From positions 248,001-312,000 of the forward strand of contig CBDATE010000028.1 of the NCBI GenBank assembly GCA_965199815.1: a stretch of DNA of 64,000 nucleotides. Reading direction: 5' to 3'. Position numbers and translations under genes: made by a program. Shown one piece after another: positions 42,846 through 51,532 of the stretch. The notes under the pieces are model-generated. The model made no database searches. It was not told where the DNA came from and saw nothing but the letters and a program-made list of their open reading frames with translations. The first letter of the stretch is position 1; every line of letters starts with the position of its first letter. This DNA is from Azotimanducus sp965199815. Lineage in GTDB: Bacteria > Pseudomonadota > Gammaproteobacteria > Pseudomonadales > Azotimanducaceae.

Positions 42846-43571
42846 TCACGGAGCGGGCGTTCTCGCACATACCCACACCAGCACCCGTCCGGCACCCGCC
42901 TTCTTGAGCACCTTGCTGCAGGCGAGAGCAGTCGCACCGGTGGTGAGCACATCATCGACGAGCGCAACGGTCCGACCTTCAAGCTGACCTTTATGTGCAT
43001 CCCGCACCTCGAAGGCCCCCACGAGGTTCCTCAGCCGCGCGCGCCGTGACAATTGCGACTGTGGCGGTGCGTGATGCCTGCGCCTGAGCAGACCGCTCTT
43101 CACCGGTATGCCAAGATGCCGCGACAGACAGCGCGCGATGACGCTGGATTGATTGAAGCCGCGCGTGAAGTTGCGCCGCCAGGAGATGGGTACCGGGACA
43201 AGGGCATCCGGCAACTCCGGATTACTGGCACATTGCGAGGCAACAAGCTCTGCTACCAACGCCAGACCGGAGAATCCGGCCTGGAACTTGCCGCGCGACA
43301 GCAGTCGCGCAATCTCGTTCTGATAGAGAAACGGAGCCGACACGGCATCGAACGGGAAGTTGCGCCCTCGGCAGGCGGCGCATGGCCCCACAAGCGACTC
43401 GTCGAGGGGTAACCCGCACCGACCACAGGCATACAGATTCCACGGCAGATCCCGCTCACAGAATTCGCACAGGTCCACGGGGGCATCGCCGTGGACATGG
43501 TCGCGCCGGGACGCGAGCCCGCACAGCAGGCAACAGCCGGGGAGGAGCGCAGCGTACAGGGTTTTGAGCAT
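42846..43571 (-). CDS. comF: ComF-family phosphoribosyltransferase-like protein
   Basis: The 241-residue protein has the N-terminal Cys clusters of ComF (CCLLCGL, CEFCERD, CGRCGLP, CAACRG), probably a zinc site. The C-terminal phosphoribosyltransferase signature is VALVDDVLTTGATA. PVPISWRRNFTRGFNQS is also diagnostic. ComF (GntX in E. coli) is needed for DNA uptake in naturally competent bacteria; the precise reaction is unsettled. ATG 43571 was chosen since conservation begins there. Confidence 0.93.
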   Translation of the reverse strand: MLKTLYAALLPGCCLLCGLASRRDHVHGDAPVDLCEFCERDLPWNLYACGRCGLPLDESLVGPCAACRGRNFPFDAVSAPFLYQNEIARLLSRGKFQAGFSGLALVAELVASQCASNPELPDALVPVPISWRRNFTRGFNQSSVIARCLSRHLGIPVKSGLLRRRHHAPPQSQLSRRARLRNLVGAFEVRDAHKGQLEGRTVALVDDVLTTGATALACSKVLKKAGAGRVLVWVCARTPAP

Positions 43572-43863
43572 GGTCTCGGGGTCGCTGTGGCAGACAACAG
43601 GATGTAGGGTTTCAGTACCTGATGCTGTGCGATATTTCCCGGATTTCTGTGCGCCATTCAAGACTTTCCATGTGCGCTTGCAGCCCCGTCTGTTGCAGGT
43701 GCATCGCGCCATGGCTTCCTGTGAAGCTGCATAATCGCTGCATTCGTGCGCCCCGTAGCGGTTCTGCTATCCACAGGGGCGCTCGCCTGTCAGGAACACA
43801 TGAGTTGTCCGGTTTCGTACAGGCAGGTTGTAAGGCGTTGCGGAAAGTTTTACTATTCAACCC
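43572..43863. other. Intergenic region upstream of the coiled-coil gene
   Basis: About 290 bases with no credible gene. It contains the comF promoter on minus and the strong promoter candidate at 43828-43856 on plus. Confidence 0.5.
43828..43856 (+). promoter_or_regulatory. Promoter of the coiled-coil repeat gene
   Basis: TTGTAA (43828-43833) and TACTAT (43851-43856) with an ideal 17-base spacer. Transcription would start at about 43863-43864, directly at the ATG, so the mRNA may be leaderless. Confidence 0.5.
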
Positions 43864-44997
43864 ATGAATACAGCACTCGCATTTGACACGCACACCCTCG
43901 TGAAAACCCTGAGCGGAGGCGGCGAATTTACCGAGAAGCAAGCCGAGCTTCTCGCCGAGGGACATGTGCTTGCGTTCAGGAGCAGCACTGCCAATCTCGC
44001 CACCAGGAAAGATATCGCAGCGATTCAAGCGAACATTGATGCCCTGCGGCAGGAGCTTCGGGCGGACATCGAGAAGCTGCGCCTCGAAACTAAAAAGGAC
44101 ATTGATGCCCTGCGACAGGAGCTCCGGGCGGACATCGAGAAGCTGCGCCTCGAGACTACAGAAAGCACTGCGCAGCTCCGGGCGGACACCGAGAAGCTGC
44201 GCCTCGAGACCAAAAAGGACATTGATGCCCTGCGACAGGAGCTTCGGGCGGACATCGAGAAGCTGCGCCTCGAGACCACAGAAAGCATTGCGCAGCTCCG
44301 GGTGGACATCGAGAAGCTGCGCCTCGAGACCACAGAAAGCATTGCGCAGCTCCGGGTGGACATCGAGAAGCTGCGCCTCGAGACCAAAAAGGAAATTGAT
44401 GCCCTGCGACAGGAGCTCCGAGCGGACATCGAGAAGCTGCGCCTCGAGACCAAAAAGGACATTGATGCCCTGCGACAGGAGCTCCGAGCGGACATCGAGA
44501 AGCTGCGCCTCGAGACCACAGAAAGCATTGCGCAGCTCCGGGCGGACACCGAGAAGCTGCGCCTCGAGACCACAGAAAGCATTGCGCAGCTCCGGGCGGA
44601 CACCGAGAAGCTGCGCCTCAAGACCACAGGAAGCATTGCGCACCTCCGGTCGGACACCGAGAAGCTGCGCCTCGAGACCAGAGAAAGCATTGCACAGCTC
44701 CGGTCGGACACCGAGAAGCTGCGTCTCGAGACCACAGAAAGCACTGCACAGCTCCGGGCGGACATCGAGAAGCTGCGCCTCGAGACCACAGAAAGTACTG
44801 TGCGGCTTCAGGCGGACATCGAGAAGCTGCGCCTCGAGACCACAGGAAGCATTGCGCACCTCCGGTCGGACACCGAGAAGCTGCGCCTCGAGACCATGTC
44901 GAAAGTCGATGAAGCGAAAATCAGCCTGTTGAAGGCGATGTTCACATCCATGTTTGGATTCGCTGGATTGGTCATCGCTGTATTGAGGTTCCTGTGA
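43864..44997 (+). CDS. Coiled-coil repeat protein with C-terminal membrane anchor (DUF1640-like)
   Basis: The protein (377 residues) starts with a short domain (MNTALAFDTHTLVKTLSGGGEFTEKQAELLAE) like that of small DUF1640/CCDC90-type proteins. About 285 residues of near-identical coiled-coil repeats follow, each containing EKLRLET (15 copies). Units are of two sizes, 22 residues (with IDALRQELRAD) and 18 residues (with SIAQLRxD). The end is one TM helix (MFTSMFGFAGLVIAVLRFL). Ordinary relatives are about 120-200 residues, so the repeat block is an expansion. It likely forms a long rod on the membrane; function unknown. No ribosome site is evident. Confidence 0.85.
   Translation: MNTALAFDTHTLVKTLSGGGEFTEKQAELLAEGHVLAFRSSTANLATRKDIAAIQANIDALRQELRADIEKLRLETKKDIDALRQELRADIEKLRLETTESTAQLRADTEKLRLETKKDIDALRQELRADIEKLRLETTESIAQLRVDIEKLRLETTESIAQLRVDIEKLRLETKKEIDALRQELRADIEKLRLETKKDIDALRQELRADIEKLRLETTESIAQLRADTEKLRLETTESIAQLRADTEKLRLKTTGSIAHLRSDTEKLRLETRESIAQLRSDTEKLRLETTESTAQLRADIEKLRLETTESTVRLQADIEKLRLETTGSIAHLRSDTEKLRLETMSKVDEAKISLLKAMFTSMFGFAGLVIAVLRFL
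44029..44895. repeat. Tandem 54/66-bp repeats coding coiled coil
   Basis: Fifteen units of 54 or 66 bases, each with GAGAAGCTGCGCCTCGAGAC or a close variant. Because all units are multiples of three and lack stops, several other frames are also open across the block; these are not genes. Confidence 0.92.
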
Positions 44998-45174
44998 CAT
45001 CCTGATTCGCGTTCGGCGGTGCCATTTGGACTGTCGTTGTTTCCTGTGTCGGACGGGCCGGACGGGCCTTCGGCGTGGATGAATCTCCGTCCTGGTCCGC
45101 GGCCATGCCCCGATATTCCGGTGGTCTCACGCGGCACTGCTCACCGACCTTCCACCGGGGAGCGTACAATGCGC

Positions 45175-45180
45175 CGTTTT
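45175..45180 (+). promoter_or_regulatory. Candidate -10 box of phosphoglycerate dehydrogenase gene
   Basis: TACAAT, 15 bases before the ATG at 45195, with no clear -35. A leader of only about 8 bases is implied. Confidence 0.35.
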
Positions 45181-45194
45181 CTCCGCGCACCACT

Positions 45195-46361
45195 ATGCAC
45201 CGCATCAAGACCTTCAACCAGATCGCCGCTCGTGGCCTGGACCAGTTCCATCCCGAGCGTTTTGATGTCGGGCAGGAGATTGTCGCGCCTCACGCAATCC
45301 TGCTGCGCAGTCACAAGCTGACTCCGGAGGATGCTCACCCGGAGCTGCTCGCGGTGGCGCGTGCCGGTGCCGGTACCAACAACATTCCGGTAGATGACTA
45401 CACCGAGCGCGGTGTCGTCGTGTTCAACACGCCGGGGGCCAATGCCAATTCGGTGAAGGAACTGGTGCTGGCCGCCATGCTGCTCGGTTCGCGCGATGTG
45501 GTTGGTGGCATCAAGTTTGTCGATAGCCTGGCCAGGGACCAGAAGGACTTGCATCAGCTCATCGAGTCGAGCAAGAAATCCTACAAGGGGCACGAGATTC
45601 AGGGGCGCACCCTCGGTGTGGTGGGGCTCGGCAACATAGGTGCGCGCGTGGCCAAGGCGGCGCTTGATCTCGGCATGAAAGTAGTGGGATACGATCCGGC
45701 GCTGTCGGTCAGCGCTGCCTGGCGCGTACCGAGCCAGGTTGGTCAGATGGAGAGCCTGCAAAGCCTCTTGCAGGCATCTGATTACGTCAGCTTGCACGTA
45801 CCACTCAACGACAGGACAACGCACATGGTGAACAGTCGCAGCCTGCGGCATTTTCGCGACGGTGCCGTGCTGCTGAACTTCGCACGCGAGCAAGTGGTGA
45901 ACGCAGCCGATGCCCGGGAGGCGCTTGTGTCCGGCAAGCTGCGCTGGTATTTCTCCGACTTTCCGGTGTCCGAGTTGCTTGGGTTGCCAAATGTGCACTG
46001 CACACCGCACCTCGGTGCGAGCACCGGTGAAGCCGAGGAAAACTGCGCAGTCATGGCCGCAGATCAATTGGTGGAATTCCTGAGTTCGGGGCACATCCGC
46101 AACTCGGTGAACTTCCCGGAAGTGACGCTCGACCTGTCGCCCGGGGCGCGCCTCGCGATCATCAACACCAACGTGCCAACGGTGCTCGGTCAGATAACCT
46201 CCGTGCTGGCGGAACGCAAGATCAACGTGATTGACATGATCAACAAGAGTCGCGATGCCATGGCCTACAACCTGATCGACATTGCAGTCGAGCCGGATAC
46301 CGATTTGCTGGCCGATTTGCGCGCCATTGAATCCGTCATCAACGTGCGGGTTATCGATTAG
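45195..46361 (+). CDS. serA: D-3-phosphoglycerate dehydrogenase family protein
   Basis: NAD-dependent 2-hydroxyacid dehydrogenase with a C-terminal ACT domain (388 residues), fitting the first step of serine synthesis. The NAD Rossmann motif is TLGVVGLGNIGARVAKAA (about 140-157). The catalytic His is in VHCTPHLGASTGEAEEN. The catalytic Arg segment reads LLNFAREQVVNAADAREAL, where most relatives have a Gly after the Arg. The ACT domain is AIINTNVPTVLGQITSVLAERKINVIDM near the C-terminus. ATG 45195 begins the conserved MHRIKTFNQIA. The 3' end overlaps convergent mnmC by 11 bases. Confidence 0.88.
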   Translation: MHRIKTFNQIAARGLDQFHPERFDVGQEIVAPHAILLRSHKLTPEDAHPELLAVARAGAGTNNIPVDDYTERGVVVFNTPGANANSVKELVLAAMLLGSRDVVGGIKFVDSLARDQKDLHQLIESSKKSYKGHEIQGRTLGVVGLGNIGARVAKAALDLGMKVVGYDPALSVSAAWRVPSQVGQMESLQSLLQASDYVSLHVPLNDRTTHMVNSRSLRHFRDGAVLLNFAREQVVNAADAREALVSGKLRWYFSDFPVSELLGLPNVHCTPHLGASTGEAEENCAVMAADQLVEFLSSGHIRNSVNFPEVTLDLSPGARLAIINTNVPTVLGQITSVLAERKINVIDMINKSRDAMAYNLIDIAVEPDTDLLADLRAIESVINVRVID

Positions 46362-48156
46362 GCCGTATCTCGGCGGCGAGCGTTTGTGAAACAGCAAGCG
46401 CACCGCCACACATCTGATTCGTCAGCAACTCGGCGCACAGCGGCGCGAGGATGCTGCCGGCGGAACCGTGAGCCGTGTTGATGTAAAGCCCCGGCGCGAC
46501 CTCGCCGACAAGCGGCAACCTGTCCCCGTGATAAACGCGCAAGCCTCGCCAGCATCCTTGGTGTGTCGGCGCGAAGGCAACTCCGAGCGCCCGCAACCAG
46601 GCTTTGGCGCGGGCAAGATTCTCTCCGCTCGCTTCCTCTTCGCTCAGCGGACTGGACTCGTAGGTGGCACCCACCGCCAGGCGTCCATCATCAAGAGGTG
46701 CGGCGAATCCTTCCCCGATCAGGGCACCAACCAGGGTGCCGGACAGCGCCGTGGACATCCTGACCAGATCCATCTGCCCGCCGAGGGTGCTCGCCCCGAG
46801 GTTTGGCAGCAGACCCAGGCTACCCGCCCCCGCACAGATGACGACCTGTCCGAAGGTGTGGCTGGTGCCCCGGCGCGTGTACAGCGTCCAGCCGCGCCCA
46901 CTGGATACGCAGGACAGGATCTCCGCGCCCGGCCCTGCTGCGTGGCGGGTGATTCCGGCGTGGCGAAGCAGTCTGTGCAGCCGGTCTGCGCCGAGCACGT
47001 GGCATTGCGTGTGCCAGAGGCTCGTACCTATGCCCGTGGCCTTGATGAGTTCCTGTGCCTGATCGGGAGCAAGCAATTGAACGCAGTCATCGGCCGCTCC
47101 CCACAGGCTGGCCTGACGTTCGATGCGACGCACATCGCGCGGGTTGACGGGCGCTTCGAGTACGCCGCGCCGGGCATCGAGTCGGCGATACCAGTCGTTG
47201 CTGTAACCGCTCGCCAGCGCGCGCAGGCGCATGAGTGGATTGTCGGGACGACCAAGACGCGCATGGGCGATGGCGACCGGCATGGGTCCCGAGCGATGAG
47301 CGGAGAACGGCTGGTCGAACAGATGCACATCCGCCCCTCGCAAGGAGAGCAGATGCGCACTGAACGTGCCGGCAAACCCGGCACCCACCACCGCCACCTG
47401 TGAGGCTGGTGCCCGAGTTGACGGCTTCTCGCCGCCGAGCCTGCCGACCAGGCTATGGCGTTTGTGTGGACGCTGGTCCACGCGCTGCATCGAGAACCCG
47501 ACCGATTCCAGCCGTCGGCGTACTTCACCCTGCGCGGTATAGGTAGCGAGCCGTGCGCCCGGCTGACTGCGTCGATTCAATGTCTCGAAGAGTTGCTGAC
47601 TCCACATCTCGGGGTTGCATCTCGGGTCAAACCCGTCGAGCAACCAGGCGTGGCAGCGCCCGGTGAAATCCAGCAAACCTTCAAGGGCCTCGCCCTGATG
47701 CAGGACGAGTCGAATCCTGCCTGCCGCAAAGTAGCGACAGTGCCAGCCTTCGAGCCTCGCTGGCCAGCTTGCGACGAGCGCTTCGCGCAGCTCGGATGCG
47801 AATGTCCGGTGAGCGAGAATCCGCACCAGATCAGTGCGTGTGAGCGGATGCTTCTCGAAGGCTATGTAGTCGAGGCGGGCGTTGGCAGGCGCTCGCTGAA
47901 GGAACACCTCGCACAGGCTGAGGAAGTTCATCCCGGCACCGAAGCCCAGTTCACCGACGCTCAAACCACTGGCATCGGCGCATTCGCACATGGCCTCGAA
48001 TTCGAGCGGCGCGATGAACACCCTGTGCGTTTCGCGCTGACCATCTCGTGAGCAGTAGATATCACCATAATCGACGGAGCGGGGCTGTCCCCCGTCGATG
48101 AGAATACGCGCTGCGGACAGTATCAAGGCCGGGACTGCAAGTGAAACCTGCGTCAA
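46351..48156 (-). CDS. mnmC: Bifunctional tRNA wobble-uridine enzyme MnmC
   Basis: Fusion enzyme (about 601 residues) that completes 5-methylaminomethyl-2-thiouridine in tRNA. The N-terminal methyltransferase domain (MnmC2, about 1-235) has VGELGFGAGMNFLSLCEVF and HAWLLDGFDPRCNPEMWS. The C-terminal FAD oxidoreductase (MnmC1) has VAVVGAGFAGTFSAHLLSLRG (about 253-273) and the late FAD motif GLYINTAHGSAGSILAPL. No ATG is present at the start; TTG 48156 is the outermost option and an in-frame TTG about 10 codons downstream is equally possible. Confidence 0.93.
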   Translation of the reverse strand: MTQVSLAVPALILSAARILIDGGQPRSVDYGDIYCSRDGQRETHRVFIAPLEFEAMCECADASGLSVGELGFGAGMNFLSLCEVFLQRAPANARLDYIAFEKHPLTRTDLVRILAHRTFASELREALVASWPARLEGWHCRYFAAGRIRLVLHQGEALEGLLDFTGRCHAWLLDGFDPRCNPEMWSQQLFETLNRRSQPGARLATYTAQGEVRRRLESVGFSMQRVDQRPHKRHSLVGRLGGEKPSTRAPASQVAVVGAGFAGTFSAHLLSLRGADVHLFDQPFSAHRSGPMPVAIAHARLGRPDNPLMRLRALASGYSNDWYRRLDARRGVLEAPVNPRDVRRIERQASLWGAADDCVQLLAPDQAQELIKATGIGTSLWHTQCHVLGADRLHRLLRHAGITRHAAGPGAEILSCVSSGRGWTLYTRRGTSHTFGQVVICAGAGSLGLLPNLGASTLGGQMDLVRMSTALSGTLVGALIGEGFAAPLDDGRLAVGATYESSPLSEEEASGENLARAKAWLRALGVAFAPTHQGCWRGLRVYHGDRLPLVGEVAPGLYINTAHGSAGSILAPLCAELLTNQMCGGALAVSQTLAAEIRPNR

Positions 48157-48255
48157 GATGGCCCAGGAGCGCCGTCAGCGTCAAGCCCGAATTCAGTCCT
48201 CGGCCTTGCGCTGACAATTCGCTTCCGGACCCCTCTTGCGGCATCTTCATTCGGG

Positions 48256-48261
48256 TATGAT
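48256..48261 (+). promoter_or_regulatory. Candidate -10 box of desaturase gene
   Basis: TATGAT, 44 bases before the ATG at 48305. TTGCGG at 48236 is only 14 bases away, so the -35 is uncertain. It argues against ATGs at 48257/48260 being the start. Confidence 0.35.
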
Positions 48262-48304
48262 GAGTGCCCTTCCCAAACGATTCGGGCAATTAGTGGTTGA
48301 TTTC

Positions 48305-49522
48305 ATGCCCTGGGTCGAGCCGATGTTCTTCGGGCTCCTCGCACCCTCCTTCCTGACATTGGTGCTGGTCGTGTTGCTGACCACGCAGGTCACGCTCATG
48401 GCCGTCACCGTCTATCTGCATCGCCACTCGGCGCACAGATCCGTGCAGTTGCATCCGGCCTTGCAGCAGGCGTTGCGCTTCTGGCTGTGGCTGACGACTG
48501 GTATGAACACCAGGGAGTGGACGGCGATTCATCGCAAGCATCACGCATTTGCCGAGACACCGGACGACCCGCACAGCCCTGTGTATTTCGGCATCGGCAA
48601 GGTGCTGTGGACAGGTGCTGACATCTACCGCCAGGGATGTACGCCCGAGGTGCTGGAGAAGTTTGGTGCCGGCACACCCGACGACTGGATTGAGCGGCAT
48701 CTCTATACCCCGCACTCGATGGTCGGCATCATCTCCCTGCTGGTCATTGAAGTACTGCTTTTCGGGGTGCCCGGCGTGGCGGTCTGGGCGCTGCAGATGG
48801 CCTGGGTTCCCTTCTTTGCGGCGGGCGTGGTGAACGGGCTCGGGCACTGGTTCGGCTACCGCAACTTCGAGGTCAAGGACCGATCCAACAACCTAGTGCC
48901 GCTGGGCATCTTCATTTGTGGAGAAGAGCTGCACAACAACCATCACACCTATCCGAATTCGGCCAAGCTGTCGGCAAAACCCTGGGAATTCGATCTGGGC
49001 TGGGCCTGGATTCGCCTGTTTCAGGCCTGTGGTCTGGCGCAGCCACTCAGTACCGGCCCGGTGGTTGACCGGGTGCCCGGCAAGGAGCGCATTGACAGGG
49101 ACACGCTGCTTGCTGCCATCAATGATCGTTTTCGCGTCATGTCCGACTTCAGCCGACAAGTCATTGTACCCGTCTTGCGCGAGGAAGCGCGTGGTGCCGA
49201 CAGGTTCACCCGCAAGCAACTGAAGAGCGCGCGCAAGTTGCTGGCGCGCGTCGATCTGCCGGGTGTTTCCGACAAGATGCTCAGCGAACGCAAGGAGCAA
49301 CTCTTGCGTACCGTCCCGGCGTTGACACGCCTGTCGGCCTTTGGCGATGAACTGCGACGCCTGCTCGCCTCGCAGAGAACCAACCTTGAAGACGGCCGGG
49401 TGCGACTGGCCGATTGGGTGATGCGCGCCGAAAACAGCGGCATTCAGACCTTGCAGAACTTCGGCAAGGAGATCAGAAAGCTCACGCTGCCCAAGAGGAC
49501 AGAGCCCGGCAAGGCAACATAA
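48305..49522 (+). CDS. Acyl-CoA / fatty acid desaturase
   Basis: Integral-membrane di-iron desaturase of 405 residues. The three His boxes are visible: HRHSAHR (about 39-45), HRKHH (about 77-81) and HNNHH (about 211-215), with GLGHWFGYRN before the last. TM segments lie around 10-35 and 130-180. It introduces a double bond, probably delta-9, into saturated acyl chains. A helical, charged C-terminal extension of about 150 residues follows the desaturase core, with no recognised function. ATG 48305 was chosen since an upstream -10-like box falls before it. Confidence 0.88.
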   Translation: MPWVEPMFFGLLAPSFLTLVLVVLLTTQVTLMAVTVYLHRHSAHRSVQLHPALQQALRFWLWLTTGMNTREWTAIHRKHHAFAETPDDPHSPVYFGIGKVLWTGADIYRQGCTPEVLEKFGAGTPDDWIERHLYTPHSMVGIISLLVIEVLLFGVPGVAVWALQMAWVPFFAAGVVNGLGHWFGYRNFEVKDRSNNLVPLGIFICGEELHNNHHTYPNSAKLSAKPWEFDLGWAWIRLFQACGLAQPLSTGPVVDRVPGKERIDRDTLLAAINDRFRVMSDFSRQVIVPVLREEARGADRFTRKQLKSARKLLARVDLPGVSDKMLSERKEQLLRTVPALTRLSAFGDELRRLLASQRTNLEDGRVRLADWVMRAENSGIQTLQNFGKEIRKLTLPKRTEPGKAT

Positions 49523-49548
49523 CGGCTGTCCCTGCCAATCCTCTCTCC

Positions 49549-51255
49549 TTACATCCGCTCCGGAGTGTGCAGTCCGAGCAGCTGCAAGCCCGTCTCCAGT
49601 GTGTGCACTGTGCGCTCGCAGAGCAGCAGCCTGAGCATCCGCGTGTGCCCGTCGCTGGTCAGTACCGGTGAGGACTCGTAGAACTTCATGAGTCGGTTCG
49701 AAAGCTGCCAGAGATAGCTGCACAGACGGTGCGGCTCGGCAGTTGCCGCCACGCTGGCGAGCGCTTCCGGGAAGCGCGCAAGATGCAGTGCCAGTTCGCG
49801 CTCGGTCGGGTTGAGTTGATAGTCTGCCAGGGCCGCTGCATCGCCCGGATGCCAGATGTCCGCTGCCTTGCCCAGAATGCGCTTGGTGCGCGTACAGGCA
49901 TAGAGCAGATAGGGCGCGGTATTGCCCTCGAAAGACAGAATCCGATCCCAGTCGAATACGTAGTCATTCACGCGATGCTTGGCGAGGTCGGCGTACTTGA
50001 CGGACCCCAGCCCCACGACGCGCGCGATGTCGCGCCGCTCCTCGATATCCATATCCGGGTTTTTTTCGCTCACCAGCTGGAAGGCACGCGACTCGGCCTC
50101 GTCAAGCAAATCCGCCAGTTTGACGGTGCGTCCATCGCGTGTGCGATAGGGCTTGCCGTGCGTGTCGAGCATGAGGCCGAAGGCGTGATGCTCGAGTGTT
50201 GCGCGCCCGGACAGGCCCGCTCTGCGGCCGACCTCGAAGAGCAGCGAGAAGTGCAGACTCTGGCGAGCATCGACGAAGTAGAGCACCCGGTCCGCCCCCA
50301 GAGTTCCGCATCTGTGGCCGAGGGCAGCGAGGTCCGTGGTGGCATACAGGTAGCCGCCGTCGGTTTTCTCCACGATCAGCGGCATGGGGGTGCCTTCGCG
50401 CGTCTTGAGTGACTCGGAAAAGACGCAGCGCGCACCTTCGGACTGCTCCAGCAGCTGTTTGCGCTCGAGGGTGGCAATGACTTCTGCAAGCATGGGCGCG
50501 TAGCTGCTTTCGGGAGCCAGGTGTTCAGGCTTGAGGGTAACGCCAAGCCGGTCGTAGATGGCCTGACAATGAGACAGCGAGATACCTATGAACCTGTGCC
50601 AGGCCGCCTGTGCGCTGGCTTCGCCGTTTTGCAGATCGACCACTCGTGCGCGCGCGGCGCGGGCGAAGGATTCGTCCTCTGCATAGCGCTTCGAGGCGCG
50701 TGCATAGAAGGCTTCGAGGTCGTGAAGATTCTCGCTTGTCGAGCCCTCGGCCTCAATCGCGACCAGCAGCCGACCGAATTGCGAGCCCCAGTCGCCGACA
50801 TGGTTCTGACGCAGCACCCTGTGCCCAAGGTGTTCGAGGATGCGCGCCATGGCATCGCCGATGATGGTGCTGCGCAGATGGCCGACATGCATCTCCTTGG
50901 CCAGGTTGGGCGATGAATAGTCGATGACCAGCGTTTCGGGATTGGGGTCAGGTTCGTCAAGTGGTGCGAACAGCGCACTCGTGAGTGCCGCATCGCGCAG
51001 TGTGAGGTTGATGAACCCCGGGCCAGCCACATCCATGCGCTCGACCAATTCGTCAAGATGGCTGCGCCTGATCACCTCCTGCGCCATGTGACGCGGGTTC
51101 TGGCGAATGCGTCCGGCAGCTGCCATCACGCCATTAGCCTGATAGTCCCCGTGTCTGGCCTGTTTCGACGGTGCCACCATGGCGGCCGCAGGCATCCCGC
51201 AGGTATCACTCAGCGCACGAGACAAGTCGTCCTCAAACCTTTCACGAAGGTTCAT
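49549..51255 (-). CDS. argS: Arginyl-tRNA synthetase
   Basis: Class I synthetase of 568 residues. It has the family form of the HIGH box, NLAKEMHVGHLRSTIIGD (about 117-134), and HVGDWGSQFGRLL next to it. The region VGLGSVKYADLAKHRVNDYVFDWDRILSFEGNTAPYLLYA is diagnostic, as is the C-terminal anticodon-binding DALR domain ending LLGLHTPERM. ArgS lacks a canonical KMSKS, as expected. ATG 51255 overlaps the stop of the small membrane-protein gene by 4 bases. Confidence 0.97.
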   Translation of the reverse strand: MNLRERFEDDLSRALSDTCGMPAAAMVAPSKQARHGDYQANGVMAAAGRIRQNPRHMAQEVIRRSHLDELVERMDVAGPGFINLTLRDAALTSALFAPLDEPDPNPETLVIDYSSPNLAKEMHVGHLRSTIIGDAMARILEHLGHRVLRQNHVGDWGSQFGRLLVAIEAEGSTSENLHDLEAFYARASKRYAEDESFARAARARVVDLQNGEASAQAAWHRFIGISLSHCQAIYDRLGVTLKPEHLAPESSYAPMLAEVIATLERKQLLEQSEGARCVFSESLKTREGTPMPLIVEKTDGGYLYATTDLAALGHRCGTLGADRVLYFVDARQSLHFSLLFEVGRRAGLSGRATLEHHAFGLMLDTHGKPYRTRDGRTVKLADLLDEAESRAFQLVSEKNPDMDIEERRDIARVVGLGSVKYADLAKHRVNDYVFDWDRILSFEGNTAPYLLYACTRTKRILGKAADIWHPGDAAALADYQLNPTERELALHLARFPEALASVAATAEPHRLCSYLWQLSNRLMKFYESSPVLTSDGHTRMLRLLLCERTVHTLETGLQLLGLHTPERM

Positions 51256-51512
51256 TGTCCCGAGTCTGAATTGTCTGGTGTGTGATTCGGGGAGTTGCCG
51301 GGCGAACCGGGTTCGTCATGGTCAATCGCATCACTGCGGCCTACGGTGCGACCGAGCAGCCAGGCCGAACACAGAGCGACAAAGGCCACCAGAAAGAGCG
51401 CGAAGTGGTCGTCAGGAAAGACGCGTACTTTCAGTTCGGTCACCAGCCAGGCCAGCACCAGAGCGGTACCAATCGCGATCAGCAGGCTCCTGATCCTGCT
51501 CCCTGAGCGCAC
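51252..51512 (-). CDS. Small two-TM membrane protein coupled to argS
   Basis: The 86-residue protein starting at GTG 51512 has two hydrophobic segments (SLLIAIGTALVLAWLV and FALFLVAFVALCSAWLLG) and a hydrophilic Asp/Ser/Asn-rich tail. I recognise no family. Its stop overlaps the argS ATG (ATGA), and it begins 21 bases after ppiA, which supports expression as part of this operon. The frame also extends upstream to 51599, inside ppiA, but that part is Arg-rich and unlikely. Confidence 0.6.
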   Translation of the reverse strand: MRSGSRIRSLLIAIGTALVLAWLVTELKVRVFPDDHFALFLVAFVALCSAWLLGRTVGRSDAIDHDEPGSPGNSPNHTPDNSDSGQ

Positions 51513-51532
51513 GTGTCGGACCAGTCTGTGCG

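Noticed and set aside
43612..45000. Long minus-strand frame (about 462 residues) and a second plus frame across the coiled-coil repeats
   Set aside because: Repeat units are multiples of three and free of stops, which keeps other frames open by accident. Only the frame starting at 43864 has a domain-like start, heptads and a TM end.
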